From assembly GCA_002255585.1 (NCBI GenBank), contig NCBJ01000008.1, forward strand, positions 1 through 33,147: 33,147 bases of DNA, in the 5' to 3' direction. The DNA comes from Parcubacteria group bacterium 21-54-25 (GTDB taxonomy: Bacteria; Patescibacteriota; Minisyncoccia; Phycocordibacterales; Phycocordibacteraceae). The notes under the pieces were generated by a model. The model had not been told where the DNA came from, searched no databases, and saw nothing but the letters and a program-made list of their open reading frames with translations. Positions 9,284 to 16,890 of this stretch are shown piece by piece. The stretch's first letter is position 1. The number at the start of each line of letters is the position of its first letter. Both the position numbers and the translations under genes were made by a program.

Positions 9284-9289
9284 ATTATA
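9284..9289 (-). promoter_or_regulatory. Putative -10 element (TATAAT) for the double GH130 gene
   Basis: A consensus TATAAT on the minus strand ends 7 nt before the ATG at 9276, so transcription would start at about the ATG. A second hexamer, TATAGT, lies at 9312-9317 and would give a leader of about 28 nt. No convincing -35 was found for either. Confidence 0.45.
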
Positions 9290-9353
9290 AATATAGTAAA
9301 TCAATGCCTCTACTATACGGTACGCACTGCGCAAAGCGAGAGGCGCTATCCAC

Positions 9354-10058
9354 CTATGGTCGATATGTCACCCCGGTTGATAGATTGGTGAAGACGTCGT
9401 CGCAGTCACCCACACCGACAGAGGCCCCATTTATTTTATTAGGACCACCAGAAACAATAGCGTTCATGGCACAGTCCTGGTTACTCGCTGTTTCCCAAAC
9501 AGTATTACCAAGTATGGTACCCGTATGTGTGCAGGCAATAATTGCATATTTTGCAGGAGGAGATGCACACCCGGCGTATGGATAATAATCTGATTTGAAC
9601 CAATAAGGTTTCCCCCAAGGGTCAACCGGAACGCTAGACATGTAGGGACCGCTCCAGTTGGAGGGAGAACCCCAAAAACAATATGCGGGGTGTCCGGTGT
9701 ATAGATCTACCCAATTAGTGCTTTTTGGGCTCCAGTTCGTAAGCGCATTTGGGTTGTAGCCGCTAGGGGGAGTGGAGAGGCCACTATAAATGCTTGTTGC
9801 TGGAATCGCGGTTGGTTGGCCAGGAGACGTACTTTGAATAGGATCAAACGTCGAGCAGCCATTTTCATTTTTTCCCGTATCGGCATAGAGTGAATTTATA
9901 GCATTAAAAACCTGCTGTTCTTCTTGCGTGGCGGCGGCAATGTTGCCTTTCTGAAGGGCTACATTGAGCGACGCAAGCACCACGCTTGAGAGAAGACCGA
10001 TGATTGCGATTACGACCAGGAGTTCAATAAGGGTAAAACCAGATCGCCCTGTCGTCAT
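9354..10058 (-). CDS. Type IV pilin / GspG-like pseudopilin
   Basis: 234 residues. The short basic leader MTTGRSG is followed by FTLIELLVVIAIIGLLSSVVL: a class III prepilin peptidase site between Gly7 and Phe8, Glu at mature position 5, then the N-terminal membrane helix. The globular part contains a segment like GPYMSSVPVDPWGKPYWF, the GspG-type 'VP.DPWG.PY' calcium-loop signature of major pseudopilins and type IVa-like pilins. Four or more cysteines in the distal part could form disulfides. It should be exported, processed and assembled by machinery not present in this window. It sits between two GH130 genes (9 bp from the upstream one), an odd location for a pilin. Confidence 0.85.
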   Translation of the reverse strand: MTTGRSGFTLIELLVVIAIIGLLSSVVLASLNVALQKGNIAAATQEEQQVFNAINSLYADTGKNENGCSTFDPIQSTSPGQPTAIPATSIYSGLSTPPSGYNPNALTNWSPKSTNWVDLYTGHPAYCFWGSPSNWSGPYMSSVPVDPWGKPYWFKSDYYPYAGCASPPAKYAIIACTHTGTILGNTVWETASNQDCAMNAIVSGGPNKINGASVGVGDCDDVFTNLSTGVTYRP

Positions 10059-10067
10059 GGAGACATT

Positions 10068-11249
10068 CTAACGTACTCCTACTCTTTCGAGCGATTGAGG
10101 AGCGAGCTGGGGTGTTTCTTCGTGAATGAGCGCATTCAAAAAAGTGGCGAGTGGTGCGGTCGCCACTGCCACCACCTTGTCACCGCCGCCGTAGTACACA
10201 TAGAGAGTGCCGTCCAGTACGACAGCGCCACAGGCATATACAATGCCGGGTTTCCCGTCGTTTTCGTACGCAGCATCCGGTTCCAGAACTGGCTGGGGCG
10301 AGCGGTGGAGGATCTCGGTTGGATCTTCAAGATCAAGAAGCATCGCCCCGAGCTTGTAGCGATCGGGCTCATTAGGATCCATGGCGTGATAGAACAGCAA
10401 CCAGCCGAGCTGCGTTTTAACCGGCGGCGGCCCGGCGCTGCGTATACGATAGTGCCAGGTGATGGGCGTGTTGGGGAGAGCGTGCGGGTCTGGGCTCTGG
10501 AAGGACTGCAGGGAAGGATCAAATGTCTCTATACTATCTACGTATTCGATACGGACGTGTGTAGCGTCTACGCCACTAATGCTGTGCAGGACCGCAACTT
10601 TTCCGTGGATTTTCTCTGGGAAGAGCACCCAATTTTTGTGCCGTTCTCCAGCACGCGAAAGTAAGCACGGCACGGCCCAGTTCCAACGCCCCGCAACAAG
10701 ATCTTCTTCTGAGAGTGACGTAACAGCGACACGAATGAAGTCCCAGCCATCAAACGCGTTGTAGGTAACGTATACGCGCCCATCAATTTTCGCTACGCGC
10801 GGATCCTCGCAGCCGCCCCAGCTGCCGCCTGATGGATAAAGCACGGGGTTATACCGTCGTTGGTGTGCCGCTACATTACGTGGATTCGGTGCCGCATACA
10901 CAGGATAGGGAAGACGCACGTCAAACGTCAGCCCATCTTTTGACGACGCGTATCCCAAGCGCGATACCCCGTCCATACCGAGAGCACGATAGAACAGGTG
11001 CACGCGTCCTCCGGCAACAAGCGCTGCGGGATTTAATACCGCAGCCGCTTCCCATGCGTTTGGACGTGGCGCAAGAATAGGGTTTTTCAAGAAACGCGTA
11101 AGTGAGAGCTCAGGTCGACGCGTCCATTTCGCAATCTGCGTTGAGACACGCTCACGTATTGACGAGGAAAAAAGTACGCCAACAAGGGCACCCGCAATAA
11201 ATACGGAAAGAAAAAGCGCGAGCAAGTTCGCTATGAGTATAAATATCAT
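10068..11249 (-). CDS. Membrane-anchored GH130 protein
   Basis: 393 residues. Residues 1-28 form a single hydrophobic N-terminal helix (starting MIFILIANLLALFL), followed by a basic stretch (RERVSTQIAKWTRR) consistent with a cytoplasmic-side anchor. A single GH130 propeller follows from about residue 52, with NPILAPRPNAWE, YRALGMDG, GCEDPRVA (presumed catalytic Asp149) and a closing YYGGGDKVVAVAT blade. It is most like the second half of the neighbouring two-domain protein. The start overlaps the cupin stop (ATGA, 11246-11249), so the pair is translationally coupled. Membrane attachment of a GH130 enzyme suggests action on a lipid-linked or envelope mannoside; that is inference. Orientation relative to the membrane is not certain. 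Confidence 0.85.
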   Translation of the reverse strand: MIFILIANLLALFLSVFIAGALVGVLFSSSIRERVSTQIAKWTRRPELSLTRFLKNPILAPRPNAWEAAAVLNPAALVAGGRVHLFYRALGMDGVSRLGYASSKDGLTFDVRLPYPVYAAPNPRNVAAHQRRYNPVLYPSGGSWGGCEDPRVAKIDGRVYVTYNAFDGWDFIRVAVTSLSEEDLVAGRWNWAVPCLLSRAGERHKNWVLFPEKIHGKVAVLHSISGVDATHVRIEYVDSIETFDPSLQSFQSPDPHALPNTPITWHYRIRSAGPPPVKTQLGWLLFYHAMDPNEPDRYKLGAMLLDLEDPTEILHRSPQPVLEPDAAYENDGKPGIVYACGAVVLDGTLYVYYGGGDKVVAVATAPLATFLNALIHEETPQLAPQSLERVGVR

Positions 11250-11608
11250 GGCCCGGCTGTACGGCCGAAATCATCTTCTAAGCGGACAATGTCCGTTTCA
11301 TCAAAGTCGCCCAACGCTATTTCAAGAATGAGCAGGCCTGTAGGGCCAGCGGTAAGCCGGTGCAGTGTTCCTGTGGGCACCTCGAATTCATCGCCTGGTT
11401 GAGCGGTATATTCTTTGTCGCCGATGTGAGCACTACCGCTACCAGAAATGACACGCCAGTATTCGCTTCGATGCGCATGCTGTTGGAGGGATAGTCGCTT
11501 GTTGGGGGCGACGGTAAGTAGTTTGACAGTGCTCGATTCGTTTTGAGTGAATCGATCAAAAGAACCCCATGGACGGTCATCATGGCCGCGGTGCGCAAGC
11601 AGCGACAT
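11246..11608 (-). CDS. Cupin phosphomannose isomerase (type II PMI-like)
   Basis: 120 residues forming one cupin barrel, like the C-terminal isomerase domain of ManC/AlgA. The N terminus has DDRPWGSFDRF. The metal-binding motif is HAHRSEYW (His44, His46, Glu49), and a later histidine is at 83 (PTGTLHRL). Such proteins interconvert mannose-6-phosphate and fructose-6-phosphate. It is coupled by a 4-bp overlap to the anchored GH130 gene. It is the first gene after the flavin-reductase gene, with a TATAGT element 8 nt before its start. With the SIS protein this gives two possible PMI activities in one neighbourhood. Confidence 0.82.
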   Translation of the reverse strand: MSLLAHRGHDDRPWGSFDRFTQNESSTVKLLTVAPNKRLSLQQHAHRSEYWRVISGSGSAHIGDKEYTAQPGDEFEVPTGTLHRLTAGPTGLLILEIALGDFDETDIVRLEDDFGRTAGP

Positions 11609-11616
11609 ACCTTTAT

Positions 11617-11622
11617 ACTATA
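11617..11622 (-). promoter_or_regulatory. Putative -10 element for the cupin/GH130 operon
   Basis: TATAGT on the minus strand ends 8 nt before ATG 11608, the same spacing as at the FAD oxidase gene, and again predicts an essentially leaderless mRNA. A perfect DnaA-box-like 9-mer lies about 30 bp upstream. Confidence 0.4.
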
Positions 11623-11650
11623 GCTCTATATCACTCGCGGCCGCTATGGA

Positions 11651-11659
11651 TTATCCACA
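11651..11659 (+). promoter_or_regulatory. Solitary DnaA-box-like 9-mer
   Basis: TTATCCACA matches the classical DnaA box consensus exactly. It lies in the 64-bp gap between the flavin-reductase stop and the cupin start, upstream of the cupin promoter. It is inside the 11-bp dyad TGGATTATCCA. No cluster of further boxes, AT-rich unwinding element or dnaA gene is nearby, so this is not an origin. It may be chance or a regulatory site. Confidence 0.3.
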
Positions 11660-11672
11660 GATACTACTGTTT

Positions 11673-13184
11673 TTAAGCAAAACCAGGGAAGTAGTCCGTC
11701 TTGATACGCGAAGCAGGGACATCAAGGTCGCGTAAGGTGGTGTGCATTCCAGCGACAAGTCCGTGGGGACCAGAAATGTAGAATGTGCGGTCCAGAAAGT
11801 CAGGTACTGCCGTGCGTATTGCCGCGGCATCAATTCGTGAAATACGTGTTGCGGTTGTTGGATCTTTCGAAATTGCGTGTACGGTGCGTACCCCAAGTGC
11901 CGTCGCGCGCTCAAGGAGCTCGCGGTACGCCACTTCGGCAGTGGTGTTGTTTGCATAGAGAAGCACTATATCGCGCGCCTCATTTTCGTTAAGCATGTGC
12001 CGAATCATGCTCACAAAGGGGGTGATGCCAATGCCGCCGGCGATGAAGACCAGTTTCCGGTGTTTGTCGCGCGGCAAGGTGAAGTCCCCAGCAAGTTGCG
12101 ATGCAATAAGCTGGTCGCCGCGCGCAAGTGAACCAAGGGTTTTTTTAAACGAGCTTGCGGGGTCGTAAAATTTTACACCAAGCCGTACGGCAGAATCTGA
12201 AGGGGCGGATGCGATGGTGAAATAGCGTCGTACGCCGCGGCTGTCGTACGCTTCATGGGGGAGCGTCCATTCAAGATATTGCCCAGACTGAAAGGCAAGT
12301 GGCCGGTTGGGAGCGAACACAAATTCGTACATGCTTGGGGATAGGCGGATGCGGTTGGTCAAAGTGAGCACAAGCTTTGTTTTTGGACTCATTGCATAGG
12401 AAAGGAGGTTGCCTGCGAGCAGCGCAAGCTCGGGGGTGAGATACGTACCCCCAACATGGAGATCTGGATAGAACAACAAGCCAACAAAAACGCCGTAGAG
12501 TATGCGCAGCGCACGTGTCGGTGGCGTTGTGAGCGGCTCAGTGAGCATTACGCTTGCAAAGAATATCGTTGGCACAAGCACAACGGCATTAGTGAGACCT
12601 TGGAAGAGGCCGATGCCGTGCACCAGTGCGGAAAAAACAATACCGCTACCGGCAGTGACGAGAAAGGCGCTTACCAAATCAAATCGTTTGATTTTGCGTA
12701 CCACGAGGAAGCCGCCGATGAGGACGAAAGGAAGCATGGTGCTCGTGCCGATCCACCATGACGCCGACTGGCCAAGGATAAGCGCTGTGGCCGCAACGCC
12801 AAACGCTGCCGGATTGAAAAGGTGCTTGTCGCGGATAGCAAAAATATATTTCGACGCTATCGCCCAACCGGTTGCCCAAAAGGCAAGTGTTAAAAACGCC
12901 TGATCTGTAAAAGACGCGGGTGGAGATATTATAAGCGCGAGTATAAGTGCGGTGATATATGTGGATTCTGGATTCGTTGGCGCATCAAAGGCGTAGGCGA
13001 AAACCATGTTGAAAACAAAAGCTCCGAGGGCGATGAGCGCCACCGACCAAGCTAAGTGGAGTACAGAGAAGGGGAGCCAACCAAAAGCGCTTACTACACC
13101 AGCGACAAATAGAAGTGCAAGCAGCTCATACAGCACGAGCCGATACATAGTTATGCGATTTAAAAAAGTATCAATAAAGCTCAT
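11673..13184 (-). CDS. Fusion of RnfD/NqrB-like membrane domain and ferredoxin-NAD(P)+ reductase domain
   Basis: 503 residues. Residues 1 to about 270 contain 8-9 hydrophobic helices of the RnfD/NqrB/UreT-like fold, including VMLTEPLTTPPTRALRILYG, close to the conserved 'TDPVT.P.TR.GR..YG' stretch of RnfD. The SGAT flavinylation site of true RnfD/NqrB is not visible. From about residue 275 a flavodoxin-reductase (FNR) module follows, with the FAD motif RRYFTIAS, the NAD(P)-ribose motif GGIGITPF and a C-terminal YFPGFA. It should pass electrons from NAD(P)H via FAD across or into the membrane. Its ATG overlaps the ApbE stop (13181-13184), and the exported FMN-binding protein is the next gene upstream. 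Together they look like a minimal extracytosolic flavin electron-transfer chain. Confidence 0.85.
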   Translation of the reverse strand: MSFIDTFLNRITMYRLVLYELLALLFVAGVVSAFGWLPFSVLHLAWSVALIALGAFVFNMVFAYAFDAPTNPESTYITALILALIISPPASFTDQAFLTLAFWATGWAIASKYIFAIRDKHLFNPAAFGVAATALILGQSASWWIGTSTMLPFVLIGGFLVVRKIKRFDLVSAFLVTAGSGIVFSALVHGIGLFQGLTNAVVLVPTIFFASVMLTEPLTTPPTRALRILYGVFVGLLFYPDLHVGGTYLTPELALLAGNLLSYAMSPKTKLVLTLTNRIRLSPSMYEFVFAPNRPLAFQSGQYLEWTLPHEAYDSRGVRRYFTIASAPSDSAVRLGVKFYDPASSFKKTLGSLARGDQLIASQLAGDFTLPRDKHRKLVFIAGGIGITPFVSMIRHMLNENEARDIVLLYANNTTAEVAYRELLERATALGVRTVHAISKDPTTATRISRIDAAAIRTAVPDFLDRTFYISGPHGLVAGMHTTLRDLDVPASRIKTDYFPGFA

Positions 13185-13936
13185 GGATAGGTGTATTGGT
13201 CGAACCCTTGTGTAAAAAATGCACGTTGATCCTGAGTAATGGCATAGCCCTCATATCCGGACAGCGTCTCGATAAATGCTGGCCCCTGTTCGCCCATAGC
13301 AAATGCAGCAGTGGCGAACCGGTCAGCGTCATAGACAGTAGGCCCAATAACCGTGAGGCTCACAAACGGTGTTTCAACTGGCGCATTGGTTTTTGGGTTG
13401 TAAATGTGGCGCCCACGAATGTACGTACCGGATGTCGCAACGCCGTGCCCTTTTGGATACACTACTTTCGCTATTTTTCCGGGCGCAAACGGATGACGAA
13501 TACCTACAGACCACGGTAGCGCATCACTATTGGTCCCGCCCGTAGCAACGTCGCCACCCGCGTCAATACAAAAACGCGTAATCCCGCGTTCATGCGCGCG
13601 TGCCGCTGCCTCGTGCACCGCCCACCCCTTCACGATGCCGGAGGGATCGATGGTGCCGTTTGGCGTACGAATGTCAAAATATCCATGGGATTCCTCATAG
13701 GTTATCTGTGCGCGCTGATAGATGTCCTGCACTTCCGCAGAGGCTTCCGCAAGCAACAACTCCCCGCGGCTTATGCGTGAGACAGGGCTTTCTGGTTTGT
13801 AGGGGCTAAATATTTCATCGACATGATGGAAATAGGAAAAGAGGTCTTCAAGTGCTTCTTTTGTTGCTCCGCTGTCAAGCAATTCGATAGTAATCGGCAT
13901 GCCCATGCTTACGCGCGTTTCTTTGAAGCGGGTCAT
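13181..13936 (-). CDS. apbE: FAD:protein FMN transferase ApbE
   Basis: 251 residues. ApbE transfers FMN from FAD to a Thr in (S/D)GAT-type motifs of extracytosolic proteins, using Mg2+. Family markers visible are an N-terminal MGMPITIEL, FDIRTPNGTIDPSGIVKGWAV (with the conserved Lys) and FCIDAGGDVATGG, the metal and flavin-binding AGGD. The last part (YDADRFATAAFAMGE) is also typical (DALAT-like). Most ApbE proteins are about 300-340 residues and exported; here no signal peptide or lipobox is seen and the protein is shorter, so a cytoplasmic location is possible. It is 20 bp downstream of its likely substrate and overlaps the reductase fusion gene. Confidence 0.9.
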   Translation of the reverse strand: MTRFKETRVSMGMPITIELLDSGATKEALEDLFSYFHHVDEIFSPYKPESPVSRISRGELLLAEASAEVQDIYQRAQITYEESHGYFDIRTPNGTIDPSGIVKGWAVHEAAARAHERGITRFCIDAGGDVATGGTNSDALPWSVGIRHPFAPGKIAKVVYPKGHGVATSGTYIRGRHIYNPKTNAPVETPFVSLTVIGPTVYDADRFATAAFAMGEQGPAFIETLSGYEGYAITQDQRAFFTQGFDQYTYP

Positions 13937-13956
13937 AACACGTTGCGTAATAAAAA

Positions 13957-14523
13957 CTACGCAGCCTTTGCGAGCGCGGAGGATAGCGACTGCTGGAACC
14001 CGCCGCTAGTTTCTGTTGCGCCGGAAACAGTATTAACGTTCGCGTTTTGTGTCGAAAGCGCCTCTTGGCGCAGGAGAGGCATCGCGTAGTTATTAACCAT
14101 AATGGAATAGCCGCGGTCGTTCGGATGTGATAGGAACTGCACGTCGGCAATAGCCCCATCTTTAATGGTCGCCTGTACTTGGACGTACCCATAGTACACA
14201 TACACGCTTGATCCGGTATAAGTACCGTCCACGTACGGACCCTTGCGCGTTTGCTGGGCTGGCGGAGCTACTGATGCACGTGTGGGTGTGGCCGCGGCAG
14301 TTTGTGTGGTGGTCTTTGAGGAAGCGGAAACCGGTGTGTTTTGTGGTGGAGGCGCCGTCGAAGCCGCAGGAGCATTTTGTGTTTGTGACGAGGACGTCGT
14401 CTGGAGCGTGTTGGTCGATGGAGAGATGGTTGTTGCCACCTGCGCCGCACCACTTCCCGGTCGGAAAAGCGTATACAATGCAAAGACAGCAATAAAGGCG
14501 GTTGAGGAAACAATTTTTTTCAT
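13957..14523 (-). CDS. Exported FMN-binding domain protein (ApbE substrate)
   Basis: 188 residues. The N terminus is an export signal or membrane anchor (MKKIVSSTAFIAVFALYTLF). A linker of about 65 residues rich in Thr, Ser, Ala, Pro and Gln follows. The FMN_bind domain runs from about 90 to 185, beginning GPYVDGTYTG and ending with VNTVSGATETSGGF. In this family FMN is attached as a phosphoester to the Thr of SGAT, here Thr170. The domain is the same as in NqrG/RnfG and in stand-alone surface flavoproteins. Its long low-complexity linker would let the flavin domain reach away from the membrane. It heads the ApbE/reductase gene set. Confidence 0.88.
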   Translation of the reverse strand: MKKIVSSTAFIAVFALYTLFRPGSGAAQVATTISPSTNTLQTTSSSQTQNAPAASTAPPPQNTPVSASSKTTTQTAAATPTRASVAPPAQQTRKGPYVDGTYTGSSVYVYYGYVQVQATIKDGAIADVQFLSHPNDRGYSIMVNNYAMPLLRQEALSTQNANVNTVSGATETSGGFQQSLSSALAKAA

Positions 14524-14605
14524 GAGGTATGTCGGAAGCAGCCGTCAATCCGCTCGTGGCTTTTCATGCCGCTTCGTATAGTACTACGCGTATACCAAGC
14601 CATTA

Positions 14606-15319
14606 TTACAGTGCGCCCTTAGTCTCGAGTTCGGTATTGGTAAAAATGGCGTACGTCCGCGGGAAAAACTTAAGACATAAACAATAAATCGTGTAGGTAA
14701 TGAAATAAGCACCGAATACGTCAATTGAATAATGCAGATGCCCAAGAAGCACAATGAAGGCAAAAGCTATCGATATGAAAAGGAAGGTGTAGCGTATGCG
14801 CGGCCACTTCCAGAAAATGAGCGCAAGGAGAAACGGCATTCCGGTGTGGCCCGAGAAGAACAAATCGCCGCCGAAGAACATTTTAGTAATTGTCGTGCCG
14901 AAGTCTGTTGAAGCGTGCGTTGGGTATGGTGCGATATGGGTAAGGGTAGTAAATCCTGCTCGAATCACCCAAAAAAGTGCAAGCGAGTTTAGAGTAAAGG
15001 GGATATATTTTGGATGCGTGAGAAGGAATATAACCACAAAGCCGGCAAAGAGAAAGGTGCCATATACGAAAAGTCGGTCAACATCAAAGAGCGGTACGTT
15101 TGAGAGGATAATATCAGTAACCGTGTTACTTGCACGTTCAGTAGCGTATGCAATAGCTGCAAGATTTATACCAAAAGAAGCAATAAGTGCGAGTGCCGAA
15201 ATGATAAGCGTGCTGCGGAACCCGTTAAGTGCGAGTACGTCATGCCAGCGGTGAATAGCCCTACGAAATAACCCCGTACGCTGCGGGGGGAGTGTTGGGA
15301 CGGTTGGGTGCGATTCCAT
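14606..15319 (-). CDS. PAP2-like membrane phosphatase (sphingomyelin-synthase-like C-terminal type)
   Basis: 237 residues with about six membrane helices. FFSGHTGMPF and the later GHLHYSIDVFGAYF form the His-based lipid phosphatase/phosphotransferase site of the PAP2_C group (SGHT plus HYSIDV). Such enzymes remove phosphate from, or exchange headgroups on, membrane lipids or polyprenyl phosphates, with the active site on the outer side. The gene is divergent from a glycosyltransferase gene with about 100 bp between them. A TATACT hexamer lies 19 nt upstream (15339-15344, minus). An envelope-lipid role fits the adjacent glycosyltransferases; the substrate is not known. Confidence 0.8.
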   Translation of the reverse strand: MESHPTVPTLPPQRTGLFRRAIHRWHDVLALNGFRSTLIISALALIASFGINLAAIAYATERASNTVTDIILSNVPLFDVDRLFVYGTFLFAGFVVIFLLTHPKYIPFTLNSLALFWVIRAGFTTLTHIAPYPTHASTDFGTTITKMFFGGDLFFSGHTGMPFLLALIFWKWPRIRYTFLFISIAFAFIVLLGHLHYSIDVFGAYFITYTIYCLCLKFFPRTYAIFTNTELETKGAL

Positions 15320-15401
15320 GTGCCAGCGGTATTCTCAGAGTATACTACGCACGCCACTATGCAATATGAACACCTCTTGTTGTGGCGATTTGGTAGCGGG
15401 G

Positions 15402-15407
15402 TATACT
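15402..15407 (+). promoter_or_regulatory. Putative -10 element for the first glycosyltransferase
   Basis: TATACT lies 14 nt before ATG 15422. Possible -35 boxes are TTGTTG at 15377 (19 bp spacing) or TTGTGG at 15380 (16 bp spacing). Confidence 0.4.
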
Positions 15408-15421
15408 GCTCAGAACGATTT

Positions 15422-16144
15422 ATGCTGTCCATCATCATTCCGACGCTGAACGAAGAACGCGCCATTGAACAAACGCTCAAGAATCTTCGCTCAATACACT
15501 CGCTGCTGTATGAAATCATCATCGCCGATACCAAGAGCACCGATCGCACGCGCGACATAGCAGAAAAATACGCCGACACGGTCGTGGTGTACCAGGGTAC
15601 GAAAAAACCAAATGCCGCCATCATTCGGAATCTCGGGGCGACCGTTGCAAAAGGTGACGTGCTGCTCTTTCAAGATGCCGACGTCATTTTGAAAGATGCG
15701 GATGCGTTTGTCGTGCGTGTGCGCGACGTGCTGCAAAAGAATCCAGAATTCGTTGCGTTGACTGTCTCGACGCGTGTTGACTCGGCGACGGCGACGCTTA
15801 TGGACGGCTTCATGAGTTGGGCTATCAACATGTCATTTATTATCCTCAATAACGTGCTGCACGTCGGTGGTGCATCTGGTGAATGTCAGATTGTGCGCCG
15901 CGAGGCGTTCGACAAGGTAGGTGGCTATGACGAGTCACTCCCGGTTTCAGAAGATGCCGACCTTTTTCAAAAATTAGCACGCGTGGGGCGTACGCGTATG
16001 TTAACCGATTTGCTTACGGTGCAGAGCGGTCGGCGGCAGCACGCCATTGGGTGGCCGCGACTCCTGCTGCAGTGGTGGGGGAATTGGATTTCAGTAACTT
16101 TTTTTCATACATCAGTGACCAGCCATTGGGAGGAAATTCGCTAA
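15422..16144 (+). CDS. Family 2 glycosyltransferase
   Basis: About 240 residues. The GT-A fold starts directly at the N terminus with LSIIIPTLNEE. STDRT and the DxD-like FQDADV bind the nucleotide sugar and metal. GGASGECQIVRREAF and VSEDADLFQKL are the acceptor-side and catalytic ED segments. A C-terminal hydrophobic stretch (WPRLLLQWWGNW) probably associates with the membrane. ATG 15422 puts the first beta strand at the N terminus as usual. It is similar in layout, including an SGRR motif near the C terminus, to the glycosyltransferase at 16949. Sugar and acceptor cannot be told. Confidence 0.85.
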   Translation: MLSIIIPTLNEERAIEQTLKNLRSIHSLLYEIIIADTKSTDRTRDIAEKYADTVVVYQGTKKPNAAIIRNLGATVAKGDVLLFQDADVILKDADAFVVRVRDVLQKNPEFVALTVSTRVDSATATLMDGFMSWAINMSFIILNNVLHVGGASGECQIVRREAFDKVGGYDESLPVSEDADLFQKLARVGRTRMLTDLLTVQSGRRQHAIGWPRLLLQWWGNWISVTFFHTSVTSHWEEIR

Positions 16145-16179
16145 CTGCAAATCTCGAAACCTGGTTACGACACAAGCAA

Positions 16180-16208
16180 TTGACTTTGTAAAATCACGCG
16201 CGTATAAT
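16180..16208 (+). promoter_or_regulatory. Canonical sigma-70 type promoter
   Basis: TTGACT (16180-16185), 17-bp spacer, TATAAT (16203-16208). A start near 16215 gives a leader of about 60 nt with a 6-bp hairpin (AACTTC 16226-16231 with GAAGTT 16241-16246) and then a strong Shine-Dalgarno AGGAGG at 16264-16269. Confidence 0.75.
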
Positions 16209-16275
16209 TAATCTCAGGCAGCTCTAACTTCGGGCCTTTTGAAGTTTGTTTCTCAACGAAAAAAGGAGGTTCACG

Positions 16276-16863
16276 ATGAACAACCAGTATCGTTTTGCGG
16301 TCGCTCTGGGTGTATTTTGGCTGCTCATCGCTCTGCAGTTTGGCGACGCGTGGCTCAGGGGCTGGGCGACACATGCGCAAATGCGTCGGAGACACGGTCT
16401 GGGCGAGCACGGGGGACTGATTGTTGATATACCCTTATCCCTGCTGTTTGCCTATCTCGTTGCCAAATACCACTTTTTCTGGTTCTCAGATTGGAGCATG
16501 GGAATCTTGGGCGGGTGGTACGTGGCCTGGAACATTCTCACGTTTGTCGTGTTTGTGCCAGCTGGAAGGACTAAACCGGAAGCTCACACAGCCAATGGCA
16601 AGGTCTTTCTGGCAATGCACGTTCACAACGTGTACGCGGCACTTCTCTCTTTGATTGCCACAATGGTGTTTCTCCCTGGATTCAGCACACCAGAAGTTTC
16701 CAAGGGAGATATCTGGTTCATGGCCATATTCTTATGCGTCTGGGCCTTCTTTGGGGTGAGGAAATTCAACCCTCACTGGAACTTCGACACGGCAACCAAA
16801 CAGCAGGTCGGTGCCGAAATTGCCCTTCTTCTGGCACTGGCCGTAGGGCGCACGATTTTGTGA
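16276..16863 (+). CDS. Membrane protein of unknown function in a self-contained expression cassette
   Basis: 195 residues from ATG 16276, which is fixed by AGGAGG ending 6 nt upstream. The protein is largely hydrophobic with about five to six membrane helices. Soluble stretches include MRRRHGLGEHGG and GRTKPEAHTANG, and there are several His and Trp residues (AMHVHNVYAAL). I do not recognise the family. It is unusual here in having a consensus promoter, a leader hairpin, a perfect Shine-Dalgarno and its own strong terminator, all fitted between two related glycosyltransferase genes. This suggests an independently acquired transcription unit. Confidence 0.75.
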   Translation: MNNQYRFAVALGVFWLLIALQFGDAWLRGWATHAQMRRRHGLGEHGGLIVDIPLSLLFAYLVAKYHFFWFSDWSMGILGGWYVAWNILTFVVFVPAGRTKPEAHTANGKVFLAMHVHNVYAALLSLIATMVFLPGFSTPEVSKGDIWFMAIFLCVWAFFGVRKFNPHWNFDTATKQQVGAEIALLLALAVGRTIL

Positions 16864-16890
16864 CGGTGTGTGCCAGGCCAGTATGTGACA

